DNA of 64,000 nucleotides from NCBI GenBank assembly GCA_900540175.1, contig UQFG01000004.1, forward strand, positions 1 through 64,000. Direction: 5' to 3'. The stretch is from an uncultured Mollicutes bacterium. GTDB lineage: Bacteria; Bacillota_I; Bacilli_A; Acholeplasmatales; Anaeroplasmataceae. The notes beneath the pieces are model-generated. The model did no database searches, was not told the origin of the DNA, and was given only the letters and a program-made list of their open reading frames with translations. Position numbers and translations under genes: made by a program. This document shows, piece by piece, positions 26,027 through 36,107 of the stretch (the first letter of the stretch is position 1; each line of letters starts with the position of its first letter).

Positions 26027-26551
26027 GTGATAGCCATCCTGATTTTTTTTCTTATGACTCTTTTGATCTTGTTGTTATCCATTAATGTCCACATTTATTT
26101 TAAGAGTGCCGGCGATACGTGGAAAATCGTTACGAAAATAGCTTTTTTTCATATTCGTATTCCCCATCAACGGTTGATTGAAAAAATGTTGGCGAAAGAA
26201 AAAACGAAAACCTATCAAGAGAAAAAAGAAGATTTCAAAAAGACCATTTCCAGTAACATTTGGAACGAACTGGCCAAACACAGTAGTTTAGAACGGCTTT
26301 ATATTGCCAAATTCAGTAGAAGCGATTTATACTGCCATCCGCTTTCCAATGCGGCCTATTTGATTGTTTCCAATCAAATCAGGGGGTATGTCAGTGCTAA
26401 ATTCCGGCGAGTCGCGTTTTCAAACATTGAGTTGAGGAAGGATCCGAGCTATGAAAACATTGATTACTATATTGCTATTAAAACCGATGTCATCAATCTC
26501 ATTCTTGTTTTATTCAAAGTAACATTGAAAGGAGATCGACATGGCGCATAA
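26027..26551 (+). CDS. YtfI-like (DUF2953-type) membrane protein
   Basis: 174 aa from a GTG start at 26027 (AAGGATGGTGAG upstream); the longer frame overlaps mtnN without a site. There is one N-terminal membrane segment (AILIFFLMTLLILLLSINVHIYF), then a cytoplasmic or wall-facing domain with VSNQIRGYVSAKFR and a hydrophobic C-terminus. Identification rests mainly on position directly before and overlapping ytfJ, the arrangement found in spore formers, plus general architecture. Confidence 0.6.
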   Translation: MIAILIFFLMTLLILLLSINVHIYFKSAGDTWKIVTKIAFFHIRIPHQRLIEKMLAKEKTKTYQEKKEDFKKTISSNIWNELAKHSSLERLYIAKFSRSDLYCHPLSNAAYLIVSNQIRGYVSAKFRRVAFSNIELRKDPSYENIDYYIAIKTDVINLILVLFKVTLKGDRHGA

Positions 26552-26924
26552 TATTACGGATTTACTGCAAGTATCGATGAATTCGATCAAAGAAATGATC
26601 GATGCCAATACCATCATCGGAACACCGCTTCATCAAGAAGGAACGATTATCATCCCCGTTTCCAGAGTTCATCTCGGCTTTGTTTCCGGCGGTAGCGATA
26701 TTAAAAGCAATACCCTAAAAGACGAGGCGTTGTTCGGTGGCGGAACCGGCGGTGGTGTTTCGATTGTTCCGATTGCATTCTTGGTCGTTCAAAATCAGGA
26801 AGTACGGTTGTTATCGATTCAAGAAGAAACGCATTTGGCGGAAAAGATCATTGATTTGATTCCCAAAGGAATCGAAAAAGCCAAAGATTTATTCAACAAT
26901 AATGCTCCGATAGAAAAAATATAA
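26541..26924 (+). CDS. ytfJ: GerW/YtfJ-family sporulation protein
   Basis: 127 aa. Family features: IIGTPLHQEGTIIIPVSRVH, LGFVSGGSD, the glycine-rich FGGGTGGGVSIVP and a C-terminal hydrophobic helix. In Bacillus the protein is spore-associated and needed for germination (GerW); homologues also occur in organisms not seen to sporulate. The ATG overlaps the upstream gene by 11 bases with GGAGATC before it. Ends at the bidirectional terminator 26921. Confidence 0.93.
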   Translation: MAHNITDLLQVSMNSIKEMIDANTIIGTPLHQEGTIIIPVSRVHLGFVSGGSDIKSNTLKDEALFGGGTGGGVSIVPIAFLVVQNQEVRLLSIQEETHLAEKIIDLIPKGIEKAKDLFNNNAPIEKI

Positions 26925-26955
26925 GGAACACAAGCGTTTGTGTTCCTTATTCTTT
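26921..26955. terminator. Bidirectional terminator between ytfJ and the pentapeptide-repeat gene
   Basis: A 13-bp stem from 26921 to 26950 (ATAAGGAACACAA / TTGTGTTCCTTAT, loop GCGT) between convergent genes, with T-rich sequence following. Confidence 0.85.
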
Positions 26956-27561
26956 TATCCGAATATGCAACTGATTCAGTACATCCAAAGCTTGGATCGT
27001 ATTCAGGGTCGCTCCTTTTAAATCGTCGATGGTAATCCGCAGGGCTTCGGTTTGGCAATTGGATAAATCAATGTTATGAAAAGAAGTATGATCGATTTCC
27101 GTTTGTTGCAAACAAACATCATCAAAAACCGTGTTTCTTAAATCGGAGTGGTAAAACAGGCAGTCTTTGAGGCTACATCGAACAAACCGTACATCTTGAA
27201 AGGTCAATTGTATAAAACTGCTGAATGATAAATCACAGTCTTCGAACAGAACGGATTTTAAGGCTATATTTTCTAAAGAAATACCACTCATTCGACATTT
27301 TTGAAAATGCAGGGCATAAAATCGTTTGTTTTTAAATTTCAATTGCGATAAGTTGCTGTCTTGAAAAGTACAGTTGGATAAATGCATATGCTGCAGCATT
27401 CGGTTAAAATCCATCTTTGTAAAACGACAACCGGTGATATCACCGTGTTCGATAAAGTGATCGAGCGTTTCATCTTCGAATATTTGATCGATGATTGTAT
27501 CGTCTTGATCATAAATCGAGGCTTTGTCGGCATAAGGGCTGATTTTTGGTTCTATAAGCAT
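26947..27561 (-). CDS. Pentapeptide-repeat protein
   Basis: 204 aa, most of it a right-handed beta-helix of A(D/N)LxF-like repeats, here Cys/Phe-rich: NCTFQDSNLSQLKF, DCDLSFSSF, RCSLKDCLFYHSDL. Length and layout are like Qnr/MfpA-type DNA mimics that protect gyrase, but many pentapeptide proteins have other or unknown roles and no gyrase link is visible here. A ribosome site (AAAAGGAGGG) precedes the ATG. It is transcribed divergently from the RNase H gene. Confidence 0.85.
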   Translation of the reverse strand: MLIEPKISPYADKASIYDQDDTIIDQIFEDETLDHFIEHGDITGCRFTKMDFNRMLQHMHLSNCTFQDSNLSQLKFKNKRFYALHFQKCRMSGISLENIALKSVLFEDCDLSFSSFIQLTFQDVRFVRCSLKDCLFYHSDLRNTVFDDVCLQQTEIDHTSFHNIDLSNCQTEALRITIDDLKGATLNTIQALDVLNQLHIRIKE

Positions 27562-27640
27562 GTTTTATTCCCTCCTTTTAAAAGATTATAGCATAAAAAC
27601 TTTTTTTTTGTTTCAAACAATGCTACAATAAAAATCGGTG

Positions 27641-28234
27641 ATGAACGTGCAAAAAAAATTTTATGCAGTTAAATGTCAGGAAGGAAATCGACTGTTTACC
27701 TCTTGGGAGGAGGCAAAAGAGTATTTGGTTGGCAAAAAGAACGTATTGCATCAATCTTTTTTAACGGAAGAAGAAGCGGTTCGGTTTTTAAAAGAAGAAC
27801 CTTTTCAAATACCCACTTCGATGCCGGTCGCTTATATCGACGGGTCTTATGATGTGAAAACGGGCTGTTACGCTTTCGGTGGCGTTTTATTACTTGAAGA
27901 TAAATGTTATACTTTTTCCAAAAAATATGAGGCGGATTGTTATTCGTCTTTTCGAAACGTAGCAGGCGAAATCAAAGGGGCGGGTTTTATTCTTCAATAC
28001 TGTATTCGCTTGAACATCAAAGAAGTGACGATCGTCTATGATTATGTGGGAATCGAAAAATGGTTTACGGGGAAATGGAAAGCCAATTCTTTGATTGCTC
28101 AAAACTACGTGGCATTTGCCAAGCAAATTCAAAATCGAATCAAGGTCCACTTCGTTAAAGTCAAAAGCCACAGCAACAATCCTTATAACGATCAAGCCGA
28201 TCGTTTGGCCAAACAAGCCCTTGGATTACAGTGA
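27641..28234 (+). CDS. rnhA: RNase H1 with N-terminal hybrid-binding domain
   Basis: Cleaves RNA in RNA-DNA hybrids. 197 aa. The N-terminal RHBD is at residues about 5-50 (FYAVKCQEGNRLFTSWEEAK). The RNase H fold starts at YIDGSYD (first Asp), with the Glu in GEIKGA, the Asp in YDYVGI and the last Asp in NDQADRLAKQAL, so all four carboxylates are present. The start is uncertain: ATG 27641 follows only a weak CGGTG, with GTG 27638 and GTG 27647 as alternatives. It overlaps the end of convergent murE by 9 bases. Confidence 0.9.
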   Translation: MNVQKKFYAVKCQEGNRLFTSWEEAKEYLVGKKNVLHQSFLTEEEAVRFLKEEPFQIPTSMPVAYIDGSYDVKTGCYAFGGVLLLEDKCYTFSKKYEADCYSSFRNVAGEIKGAGFILQYCIRLNIKEVTIVYDYVGIEKWFTGKWKANSLIAQNYVAFAKQIQNRIKVHFVKVKSHSNNPYNDQADRLAKQALGLQ

Positions 28235-29653
28235 TTCTTTTCGATTGAGCGCTTCTTTGATGAGCGCAAAATCATTGTGTTTGAATAGATAATTACAAAC
28301 ATTTTCGACGGTTTCATTCCCTTTTCCGGTGATGAGGACAAGATCGTTTTCCTGGGCGATTTTCGCTGCTAAAGCAATGGCTTCTTTTCGACTGACGGTA
28401 AGGTAATAATCTTTATCTTCTAAATCTTTTGTTAAATCCGATAAGATCTGAAAAATATTTTCGCCTTTGGGATCTTCGGATGTGAAAATGGTAATATCCG
28501 CATAATGAACGGCGATTTTCCCCATTTCTTTGCGTTTACTGGCATCTTTTTCACCCGCTGCCCCGATGACTAAAAGAAGTCTGTTTTTTTTGAATGCCTG
28601 CAAATTTGAAAGCAGATGATAAAGGGCATTGGGGGTGTGGGCAAAATCCACAATTGCCGTGATTTTCAGTTTGGGATGGGTGTAGTACATAAAGCGCCCA
28701 TCGATCGGTGCGAGGTTTTCTAAGCTTTGTTTGATGAATTGGATCGGTATTCCCAGTTCATTGGTATAAGCAATACATCCCAGCGCATTGTAAACATTGT
28801 ATTTGCCGAAAAGCGGAAGATGAAAATGTTCTAAGAAAATGCCTTGATAAAACACATCGAAATCAGTATAAGTAAACGACAACCGAATGTTTTTAGCTTG
28901 ATATTGTCCTTTGGATAGACCGTAGGTAATCAATTTGGCTTTGGTGAAAAAACGGATGTAAGAAGCATAAGGATCATCGATATTGACAGCAATCAGTCCG
29001 TTTTCATCGACTTGTTCGAATAAGCGCGCTTTACAGCGAAAATAAGCGGTCATTGTTTTATGTGTATTTAGATGTTCGTGAGACAAATTGGTATAAATGG
29101 CTCCGTTGAAGTGCAAATCTTCGATTCTTCCGTCTAAGATTCCTTCGCTTGAAACTTCCATGACCAAATCCTTTATGTGATGTTTGTGAAAAACCGATAA
29201 GGCCGGGTAAAGAAGCGATGGGGATGGGGTTGTATTCGGTGTTTCGATTTTTTTCTGTAAATAACAGATTCCGTTGGTTCCGATATAAGCCGAGGATAAA
29301 AAGGAATTGAAGATGGCATGCAGCATGGTGGCGGTGGTGGTTTTGCCATCGGTTCCGGTTACACCGACGGTATAGATATCCGGATGATAATGATAAAATC
29401 GCTGTAACAATTTAACATATTCTTTTTTGGCATTTTTGACGCGTAGATGATTGTAATTACCTAAAACCATTTGATCGGTAATGATCAAGTAGGCGCCGTT
29501 TTCCAGTGCCTCTTTGATAAATTTCTGTCCGTTAAAGTGTTTTCCTTTGATGGCGACGAAAATAAACTGTTGCCTTACTTTTTTAGAATGGCACGTAATT
29601 CCTCTGATGTCGAAGTTTAATTTGAGTTGTGGGTAAATTTCATTGATGTTCAT
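28226..29653 (-). CDS. murE: UDP-N-acetylmuramyl-tripeptide synthetase (MurE)
   Basis: Adds the third amino acid of the peptidoglycan stem peptide. 475 aa. ATP loop GVTGTDGKTTT, the VSSEGILDGR and NLSHEHLNTH segments, the carbamylated-lysine region YFRCKARLFEQ and the C-terminal domain DGRFMYY ... IGAAGEKDASKR. The specificity motif that reads DNPR in diaminopimelate-adding enzymes is SEDPKGE here, so the substrate (lysine or another diamino acid) cannot be assigned. ATG 29653 has GGAG upstream; an in-frame TTG at 29668 overlaps that site. Confidence 0.93.
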   Translation of the reverse strand: MNINEIYPQLKLNFDIRGITCHSKKVRQQFIFVAIKGKHFNGQKFIKEALENGAYLIITDQMVLGNYNHLRVKNAKKEYVKLLQRFYHYHPDIYTVGVTGTDGKTTTATMLHAIFNSFLSSAYIGTNGICYLQKKIETPNTTPSPSLLYPALSVFHKHHIKDLVMEVSSEGILDGRIEDLHFNGAIYTNLSHEHLNTHKTMTAYFRCKARLFEQVDENGLIAVNIDDPYASYIRFFTKAKLITYGLSKGQYQAKNIRLSFTYTDFDVFYQGIFLEHFHLPLFGKYNVYNALGCIAYTNELGIPIQFIKQSLENLAPIDGRFMYYTHPKLKITAIVDFAHTPNALYHLLSNLQAFKKNRLLLVIGAAGEKDASKRKEMGKIAVHYADITIFTSEDPKGENIFQILSDLTKDLEDKDYYLTVSRKEAIALAAKIAQENDLVLITGKGNETVENVCNYLFKHNDFALIKEALNRKESL

Positions 29654-29757
29654 GCTGTCATTCTCCAATTTTTTTTAGATCGATTTAAAAAATGGTTGCT
29701 ATCCGTTTTAATTCATTATAAAATAAAACCGAAGATTACTTTCGGGAGGATAGGGTT

Positions 29758-31452
29758 ATGGTTTTTTTGAGTCAAGGATTGGCTGTATCCGACTTGCTGA
29801 TTCAATTGATGACCGTTATCGGCGGATTGGGCGTTTTCTTATATGGAATCAATCTTATGGGAGATTCATTAAAAGCCATCGCCGGAAACCGTCTGAAGGT
29901 ATTTATTGAAAAAACTACCAATACACCGTTAAAAGGTATTTTGGTTGGAACGTTGGTGACGGCCATTATACAGTCTTCCTCCGGAACGACGGCATTAACC
30001 GTTGGGTTGGTTCGATCCGGTTTGATGACATTTCCGCAAGCCATCGGGGTAATTATGGGCGCCAACATCGGGACAACCATTACATCTTTTATTATCGGCT
30101 TGAGTATCGAAAAATATGCATTGTTGTTTGTGGGGATCGGTGCGATTTTAATCTTTTTTGTCAATAAAGAAAAAGTCAAAGAACTGGGAAAAATCATTTT
30201 AGGATTCGGTTTATTATTTTACGGTTTGGGTTTGATGGGCGATGCCCTTGATTTGATTTTGACGGCTTACAGTGATCAGGCAACGATGATTTTCGAACTG
30301 TTTTCGGATATACCGGTTATCGGTTTATTGATCGGTACGCTTATAACGGCGATTGTTCAGTCTTCCTCGGCGACCATTGCCATTTTGCAGACACTTTATT
30401 TACAAGGAACGGTTGGCTTGATGGGCGCGCTTGCGATTATGCTCGGCTGTAACATCGGAACAACCATTACGGCTGTTTTTGCTTGTATCGGCGGCGGTGT
30501 TCAGGCCAAACGGACGGCTTTTGTCCATGCGATGTTCAATGTGGTCGGTGCGATTTTATTTATGATTTTGTTATGGCCGTACACGTGGTTGTTGGGGCAT
30601 ATTGAGGATTGGTTGTTGCAAATCGGTTCCAATCAGAAGATGACGATCGCGATCGGTCATATGATGTTTAACATCATAACGACGTTCCTTTTATTCTTTT
30701 TCATTCCTTGGATGGTCAAAGCGGCAACGAAAATCATCAAAGATAAAAAAGATGAAAAACAATCTATTATGGATGAATTATTGGATTATACGCTCATTGA
30801 AAAGTCTCCGACTTTGGCGTTGTCTTTTGCCAAAAAATCATTGGATTATATGGCCGAATGTGTGAAAAACTATACGCATCTTGCTAAAAATTTCAGCTTT
30901 GAACGAAATAAAAAAGCGTTGAGCGAAGGTGCTGAATTAGAAAAAAACATCAATTGTTTGGATAAACGCATTCACGATTATTTGATTCGTCTTACTTTGC
31001 GGCAATTAAATCAAAGTAATTCGCATTTGTTGTCCGTTTATTTGGATCAAATCAAAGATTTAGAGCGGATCGGAGATCATTGTACCAATATCTTGGAATT
31101 TTTCGAAGAACGGTATGAAACCGATAAACAGTTATCCAGCGACGGAATCCAGGATTTAGAACAAATCTACGGTGTTCTTTTAACGATGACGGATACGACC
31201 TTTGAAGCGATTGTCGGCTGTGATTTGAGCAAAGCGCAAACGATCGATCCGTTGGAACGGGAAGTCGATCAAATGGAAGAAGTTTTCCATCAACGGCATG
31301 TTCATCGAATCAACAGCGGCGCTTGTTCGTATTTGAATGCAGATCACTATGTTGAAATTTTGGCGAATATCGAACGGATGGCCGATCATTTGAAAAATAT
31401 TTCCGATGCCATTTTGACCGATGAATATTGTCATGATGAATTCAATCACTAA
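29758..31452 (+). CDS. Na/Pi cotransporter family protein with PhoU-like tail
   Basis: 564 aa. The membrane part (1-320) has two inverted repeats with the signature QSSSGTTALTVGLV and QSSSATIAILQTLY, each followed by GANIGTTIT or GCNIGTTIT, the sodium/phosphate-binding motifs of the NptA/PiT-II type. The C-terminal about 220 residues are helical and PhoU-like (DQIKDLERIGDHC, NIERMADHLKNISD). It imports phosphate or controls its flux at the membrane. GGGAGGATAGGG precedes the ATG. It stands alone between terminators. Confidence 0.93.
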   Translation: MVFLSQGLAVSDLLIQLMTVIGGLGVFLYGINLMGDSLKAIAGNRLKVFIEKTTNTPLKGILVGTLVTAIIQSSSGTTALTVGLVRSGLMTFPQAIGVIMGANIGTTITSFIIGLSIEKYALLFVGIGAILIFFVNKEKVKELGKIILGFGLLFYGLGLMGDALDLILTAYSDQATMIFELFSDIPVIGLLIGTLITAIVQSSSATIAILQTLYLQGTVGLMGALAIMLGCNIGTTITAVFACIGGGVQAKRTAFVHAMFNVVGAILFMILLWPYTWLLGHIEDWLLQIGSNQKMTIAIGHMMFNIITTFLLFFFIPWMVKAATKIIKDKKDEKQSIMDELLDYTLIEKSPTLALSFAKKSLDYMAECVKNYTHLAKNFSFERNKKALSEGAELEKNINCLDKRIHDYLIRLTLRQLNQSNSHLLSVYLDQIKDLERIGDHCTNILEFFEERYETDKQLSSDGIQDLEQIYGVLLTMTDTTFEAIVGCDLSKAQTIDPLEREVDQMEEVFHQRHVHRINSGACSYLNADHYVEILANIERMADHLKNISDAILTDEYCHDEFNH

Positions 31453-31460
31453 AACAGGTT

Positions 31461-31496
31461 AAACCTATTTTTCAAAGAAGAATAGGTTTTTTCTTT
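31461..31496 (+). terminator. Terminator after the Na/Pi transporter
   Basis: Stem AAACCTATT / AATAGGTTT with an 11-base loop, followed by TTTCTTTT. Confidence 0.75.
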
Positions 31497-31566
31497 TAGC
31501 ATAGATTTTTGGGGAAAAATGACATATAATAAAAATACCATTATACCGTTGAATGGGAGGTCTTTT

Positions 31567-33525
31567 ATGTTTGAAATTTATTCTAAATATCAACCGACCG
31601 GCGATCAACCGGAAGCCATTGAAAAAATCGTAGATGGGTTCCAAAAAGGAACGACGCAACAAGTCTTGTTGGGAGCGACCGGTACCGGAAAAACATTTAC
31701 CATGTGCAATGTGATTGCCAGACTCAATAAACCGACGCTGGTTTTGGCTCATAACAAGACGCTTGCCGGACAACTTTATAACGAAATTAAAAGTATTTTT
31801 CCCAAAAATCATGTAGAATATTTTATTTCTTATTATGATTATTATCAACCGGAAGCCTACGTTGTCAGCAGTGATACGTATATTGAGAAAGACTCCAGCA
31901 TCAATGAAGAAATCGATGAGATGCGCCACAGTGCCACAGCGGCCTTGATGGATTACAAAGATGTCGTAGTCGTAGCTTCCGTATCCTGTATTTACGGGAT
32001 CGGTGATCCGGATGATTACAAAGCATCCATGCTCAATATTCGCGTCGGTGAAACGTATCCTAGAAAAAAACTGTACCAGCGGCTCATTGAAATGCAGTTT
32101 GAACGGAATGATTTTGATTTTAAACGCGGAAGTTTTCGAGTTCGGGGAGATGTTTTGGAAATCATTCCGATTTCCGAACATGCCAAAGGGATTCGCATTG
32201 AGTTTTTCGATGATGAAGTAGAACGGATCCGTACGTTTGATATTGCAAGCGGTATGGCGATCGAAGAAGTGGCTTTTGCCAATATTTTTGCAGCTACGCA
32301 TTTTATTACCAATAAAGAAAAACTGGAAGAAGCCTTAAAACGGATTCGCCTAGAATTGAATCTTGTTCACCAACGTTTCCTTGACGAAGGGAAATATTTA
32401 GAAGCAGAGCGGATCGAACAACGAACCAAATACGATCTTGAAATGTTGGAACAAACTGGAACTTGCAGTGGCGTGGAAAATTATTCCAGACATCTTTCTT
32501 TGCGTCAGGAAGGCGAAACGCCGGCGACGTTGATTGATTTTTTTCCCGATGATTTTTTGCTGATCGTCGACGAATCGCATGTTACCTTACCGCAAGTAAG
32601 AGGAATGTATAACGGCGACAGAGCCAGAAAGGAAACGTTGGTTCAATATGGATTCCGTCTTCCTTCGGCACTGGACAACCGTCCGTTGCGGTTTGAAGAG
32701 TTTGAAAAGAAATTGAATCAAGTACTCTATGTTTCGGCAACACCGGGGGATTATGAAAAACAATTTCCCGTTATTGAACAAATCATCCGTCCGACGGGGC
32801 TATTGGATCCGATCATCGAGGTGCGCAAAACCTTGGGACAAGTCGATGATATTTACAGTGAGATTCAAGCCAGAATCGAAAAGAACGAACGTGTTTTAGT
32901 AACGACGTTGACGATTAAAATGAGTGAAGATTTAACGGCTTATTTAAAAAAATTGGGATTGAATGTCGCCTACTTGCATTCGGAGATCAAGGCTTTGGAA
33001 CGGCTGGAAATCTTAAGAGATTTAAGAAGCGGGAAATACGATGTTTTAGTGGGAATCAACTTATTGCGGGAAGGGTTGGATTTGCCGGAAGTTTCGCTTG
33101 TCTGCATATTGGATGCCGATAAACAAGGCTTTTTAAGAAGTACCAGAAGTTTGATTCAAACGATCGGGCGGGCAGCCAGAAATGCTTTCGGAAAAGTCAT
33201 CATGTATGCCGATACGATCAGTCCTTCCATGAAAGAAGCCATCGACGAAACCAATCGTCGTCGGGAAATTCAAATGCGTTACAATGAAGTACACGGTATT
33301 ATTCCGCAGACGATCAAAAAAGAATTACCGCAAACCGTGACTGTGAAAAAAGTCGATTCAAAAGAAGATGTATCGAAAAAACAACGACAAAAAATGTCGA
33401 AAGAAGAAAAAATGGCTTTGATCGGGGAATTGGAAGAAGAAATGAGAGCGTATGCCAAAGATCTCAATTTCGAAATGGCTGCCCAGATCAGAGATTGTAT
33501 TATGGAATTGAAAGCATCCAAATGA
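31567..33525 (+). CDS. uvrB: Excinuclease ABC subunit B
   Basis: Damage-verification helicase of nucleotide-excision repair. 652 aa. Walker A is [10 protein letters not shown], followed by the [10 protein letters not shown] beta-hairpin, DESHVTLPQ (DEAD-like motif II), the helicase C motifs ([23 protein letters not shown]) and a C-terminal UVR domain (about 610-650) that contacts UvrC. ATG 31567 has GGGAGG upstream. uvrA and uvrC are not in the window, and the gene is followed directly by L-serine dehydratase. Confidence 0.98.
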   Translation: MFEIYSKYQPTGDQPEAIEKIVDGFQKGTTQQVLLGATGTGKTFTMCNVIARLNKPTLVLAHNKTLAGQLYNEIKSIFPKNHVEYFISYYDYYQPEAYVVSSDTYIEKDSSINEEIDEMRHSATAALMDYKDVVVVASVSCIYGIGDPDDYKASMLNIRVGETYPRKKLYQRLIEMQFERNDFDFKRGSFRVRGDVLEIIPISEHAKGIRIEFFDDEVERIRTFDIASGMAIEEVAFANIFAATHFITNKEKLEEALKRIRLELNLVHQRFLDEGKYLEAERIEQRTKYDLEMLEQTGTCSGVENYSRHLSLRQEGETPATLIDFFPDDFLLIVDESHVTLPQVRGMYNGDRARKETLVQYGFRLPSALDNRPLRFEEFEKKLNQVLYVSATPGDYEKQFPVIEQIIRPTGLLDPIIEVRKTLGQVDDIYSEIQARIEKNERVLVTTLTIKMSEDLTAYLKKLGLNVAYLHSEIKALERLEILRDLRSGKYDVLVGINLLREGLDLPEVSLVCILDADKQGFLRSTRSLIQTIGRAARNAFGKVIMYADTISPSMKEAIDETNRRREIQMRYNEVHGIIPQTIKKELPQTVTVKKVDSKEDVSKKQRQKMSKEEKMALIGELEEEMRAYAKDLNFEMAAQIRDCIMELKASK

Positions 33526-33538
33526 TGGGAGGGATAGC

Positions 33539-34726
33539 ATGCATTCGTTAAAAGAATTGTATAAAGTCGGCAACGGCCCTTCCAGTTCTCATACGATGGG
33601 ACCGCTGTTTGCGACCAAAGAGTTTTTGATGCGATATCCTGATTGTGAGAAAGTAAGCGTCAAATTATATGGTTCGCTTGCGTTGACGGGAAAAGGTCAT
33701 TTGACCGATTATATCATTCAAAAAACGCTTTTTCCGCTTCCTTGTACCATTCAGATGATTGCCGATGAAGTTCCGCCTCATCCCAATACGATGGTTTTCG
33801 AAGGGTATCAAAACGGACGAAAAACAGCACAAATGAGAGTTTTTTCAATCGGCGGCGGCAGTATCCAAATAGAAGGGGAAAAAAGTAAAAAAAGTCGTTT
33901 GGTTTATCCACATCGCCATTTTAAACAGATCAAAGAATATTGCATGACAAACGAACTTTCCTTACCGCAGTATGTGGATCAAATGGAAGGAAAAACGATT
34001 GACGATTATTTGGAAACGATTTATCACGTAATGCTGCAAGCCATTGATCGAGGATTATCGACAACAGGTGTTTTACCGGGTAAATTGCAAGTGAAACGGA
34101 AAGCTTCCATGATTTATCAGCAAAAGAGCGCGACTTCGGATGATGTTCGCCAAAAAATCGTTGCGTACGCCTATGCTGTAAGCGAAGAAAATGCTTCCGG
34201 GGGTGAAATCGTAACCGCACCGACTTGCGGGGCATCCGGCGTTTTACCGGCATTATTGCGGTATGCCGTTGAAACCAAGTCCTATTCGCATGAACAAATA
34301 AAAGATGCACTGAAAGTAGCCGGTTTGATCGGTAATATCGTTAAAACCAATGCGTCCATTTCCGGTGCGGAAGCAGGATGTCAGGCGGAAGTCGGAACGG
34401 CTTGTTCCATGGCGGCGGCTTTCTTGGCGTTTTTGCAAGGCGGTTCGTTTGATCAAATCGAACGAGCCAGTGAAATTGCTTTGGAACATCATTTGGGATT
34501 GACGTGTGATCCCATTCAAGGATATGTTCAGATTCCTTGTATCGAAAGGAATGCCGTTGCGGCTTTAAGGGCGATGGATGCGGCATGGTTGTCTTTTTAT
34601 TTGAATCATCAAGAGGCTAAGATTTCGTTTGATTTAGTTGTTGAAACCATGCTGGATACGGGAAAGGATTTGTCCGATCGCTATAAAGAAACATCTCAAG
34701 GCGGTTTAGCCAAGAAATATCGGTAG
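33539..34726 (+). CDS. sdaA: L-serine ammonia-lyase, iron-sulfur-dependent, single chain
   Basis: Deaminates L-serine to pyruvate with a [4Fe-4S] cluster. 395 aa, with beta domain first ([13 protein letters not shown], substrate loop) and alpha domain after about 170 ([19 protein letters not shown]). Cluster cysteines are seen in [17 protein letters not shown] and [14 protein letters not shown]. Both halves are fused, as in SdaA rather than the two-subunit SdaAA/SdaAB form. GGGAGGG lies before the ATG. Probably in one transcript with rlmD 11 bp downstream. Confidence 0.95.
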   Translation: MHSLKELYKVGNGPSSSHTMGPLFATKEFLMRYPDCEKVSVKLYGSLALTGKGHLTDYIIQKTLFPLPCTIQMIADEVPPHPNTMVFEGYQNGRKTAQMRVFSIGGGSIQIEGEKSKKSRLVYPHRHFKQIKEYCMTNELSLPQYVDQMEGKTIDDYLETIYHVMLQAIDRGLSTTGVLPGKLQVKRKASMIYQQKSATSDDVRQKIVAYAYAVSEENASGGEIVTAPTCGASGVLPALLRYAVETKSYSHEQIKDALKVAGLIGNIVKTNASISGAEAGCQAEVGTACSMAAAFLAFLQGGSFDQIERASEIALEHHLGLTCDPIQGYVQIPCIERNAVAALRAMDAAWLSFYLNHQEAKISFDLVVETMLDTGKDLSDRYKETSQGGLAKKYR

Positions 34727-34736
34727 GGAGAAGAAT

Positions 34737-36083
34737 ATGCAAATTGGAAAGGTTTATAAACTGAAAATCGATCAATATGATATGAACGGTTCCGGAATAG
34801 CCAAACAAGACGGTGTGGTTGTTTTCGTCGAACAGGCCATGGATGGGGAAACGGTTTTGGCCGAAATCACGCATGTTCATAAGCGATATGCTTTTGCCAA
34901 AACACGGAAAGTATTGGAATCCAACCCGCATCGTTTGGTCAGCCCCTGCCCTTATTTTGATGCTTGCGGCGGTTGTGATTTGCTCCATATGGATTATCAG
35001 ACGGAATGTCAAATCAAAACCAAAAAAGTAACCGATGCCATCAGTAAGATCGCTAAACTACGCCATGTTAAAATCAATCCTTTGATTTCATCGGGCAATC
35101 TGTTGGGGTATCGGAACAAGATCTTAGTGCCTTTTGGAAAGGACGACGATCAAAACGTCATTTACGGATTTTATCAGAAACAAACGCATGAACTGATTTC
35201 GATCGATCATTGTGCGATTGCCAATCACTATGCTGGAGAAGTGTTGGAATTCATCCGACGTTACATCAGCATTTTCAATATTTCCGTTTACGATGAAACC
35301 CATCATGAGGGAATTGTAAGAGCGGTCATGATCAGAAACAATGTCTATCATCAGATGATGGTTGTACTGATTGTGACAAAAGCGTTTGATTGTTCCGAAT
35401 TAGTGGCTTATCTTGAACAATATTATCCGTTGGTCCAATCGGTTTATTTGAATATCAATGCCGAAAAAACCAATGTTATGTTATCCGACCATTATGTTCA
35501 TCTTTTCGGATCCAAAACCATTACAGAAGATATTTTGGGACTGAAATACAATGTTTCCGCCGCATCCTTCATGCAAGTCAACCACGATCAGTGTGAAAGA
35601 CTTTACGCAGAAGCGTACCGTATGGCGCAACTGAAGCCTTTTATGACGGTAATCGATGCTTATTGCGGAATGGGAAGCATCACACTTGGAATTGCCAAAA
35701 AAGTCAAACATGTCTACGGAATAGAAATCGTTGCCGAAGCCATCGAAAATGCCAAGGTCAATCAGCAGTTGAATCAAATCGCCAATGTTACGTTTTTGTG
35801 CGGAAAATGTGAAGATGTGATTGTCGATTTGGCTAAAAAAACGAAAATTGATGTCATTTTTTTCGATCCGCCGCGTAAAGGATGTGACACAACGTTTTTG
35901 AAAACCGTTGTAAGTATGCAAATTCCGCGAATCGTCTATATTTCCTGTAACATTGCCACCGCATGCCGAGATGTGAACTATTTAATAGAACACGGCTATA
36001 TCCTAAAAGAAGTAACTCCGGTCGATTTATTCAGTAAAACAAGCCATGTAGAGAGTATTTTCTCTCTTGTATTGTCATCTTAA
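34737..36083 (+). CDS. rlmD: 23S rRNA (uracil-C5)-methyltransferase, RlmD/RlmCD type
   Basis: SAM-dependent methylation of a uridine in 23S rRNA. 448 aa. N-terminal TRAM domain (about 1-58), then Fe-S cysteines CPYFDACGGCDLLHM, a SAM domain with DAYCGMGSITLGIA, DPPRKGCD and the catalytic Cys in YISCNIATACRD. A single gene of this type usually covers U747/U1939 in Bacillota; which site applies here is not visible. GGAGAAGAAT precedes the ATG. Confidence 0.93.
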   Translation: MQIGKVYKLKIDQYDMNGSGIAKQDGVVVFVEQAMDGETVLAEITHVHKRYAFAKTRKVLESNPHRLVSPCPYFDACGGCDLLHMDYQTECQIKTKKVTDAISKIAKLRHVKINPLISSGNLLGYRNKILVPFGKDDDQNVIYGFYQKQTHELISIDHCAIANHYAGEVLEFIRRYISIFNISVYDETHHEGIVRAVMIRNNVYHQMMVVLIVTKAFDCSELVAYLEQYYPLVQSVYLNINAEKTNVMLSDHYVHLFGSKTITEDILGLKYNVSAASFMQVNHDQCERLYAEAYRMAQLKPFMTVIDAYCGMGSITLGIAKKVKHVYGIEIVAEAIENAKVNQQLNQIANVTFLCGKCEDVIVDLAKKTKIDVIFFDPPRKGCDTTFLKTVVSMQIPRIVYISCNIATACRDVNYLIEHGYILKEVTPVDLFSKTSHVESIFSLVLSS

Positions 36084-36107
36084 AATAGATAAGAATAGGA
36101 GAGACGT

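Noticed and set aside
26947..27561. Annotating the pentapeptide-repeat protein as a quinolone-resistance Qnr
   Set aside because: Only the repeat architecture and length fit; the loops that define Qnr cannot be identified by eye.
31465..32301. 278-codon minus-strand reading frame opposite uvrB
   Set aside because: It lies antisense to a highly conserved gene, has no ribosome site and no recognisable domain; codon structure explains its openness.
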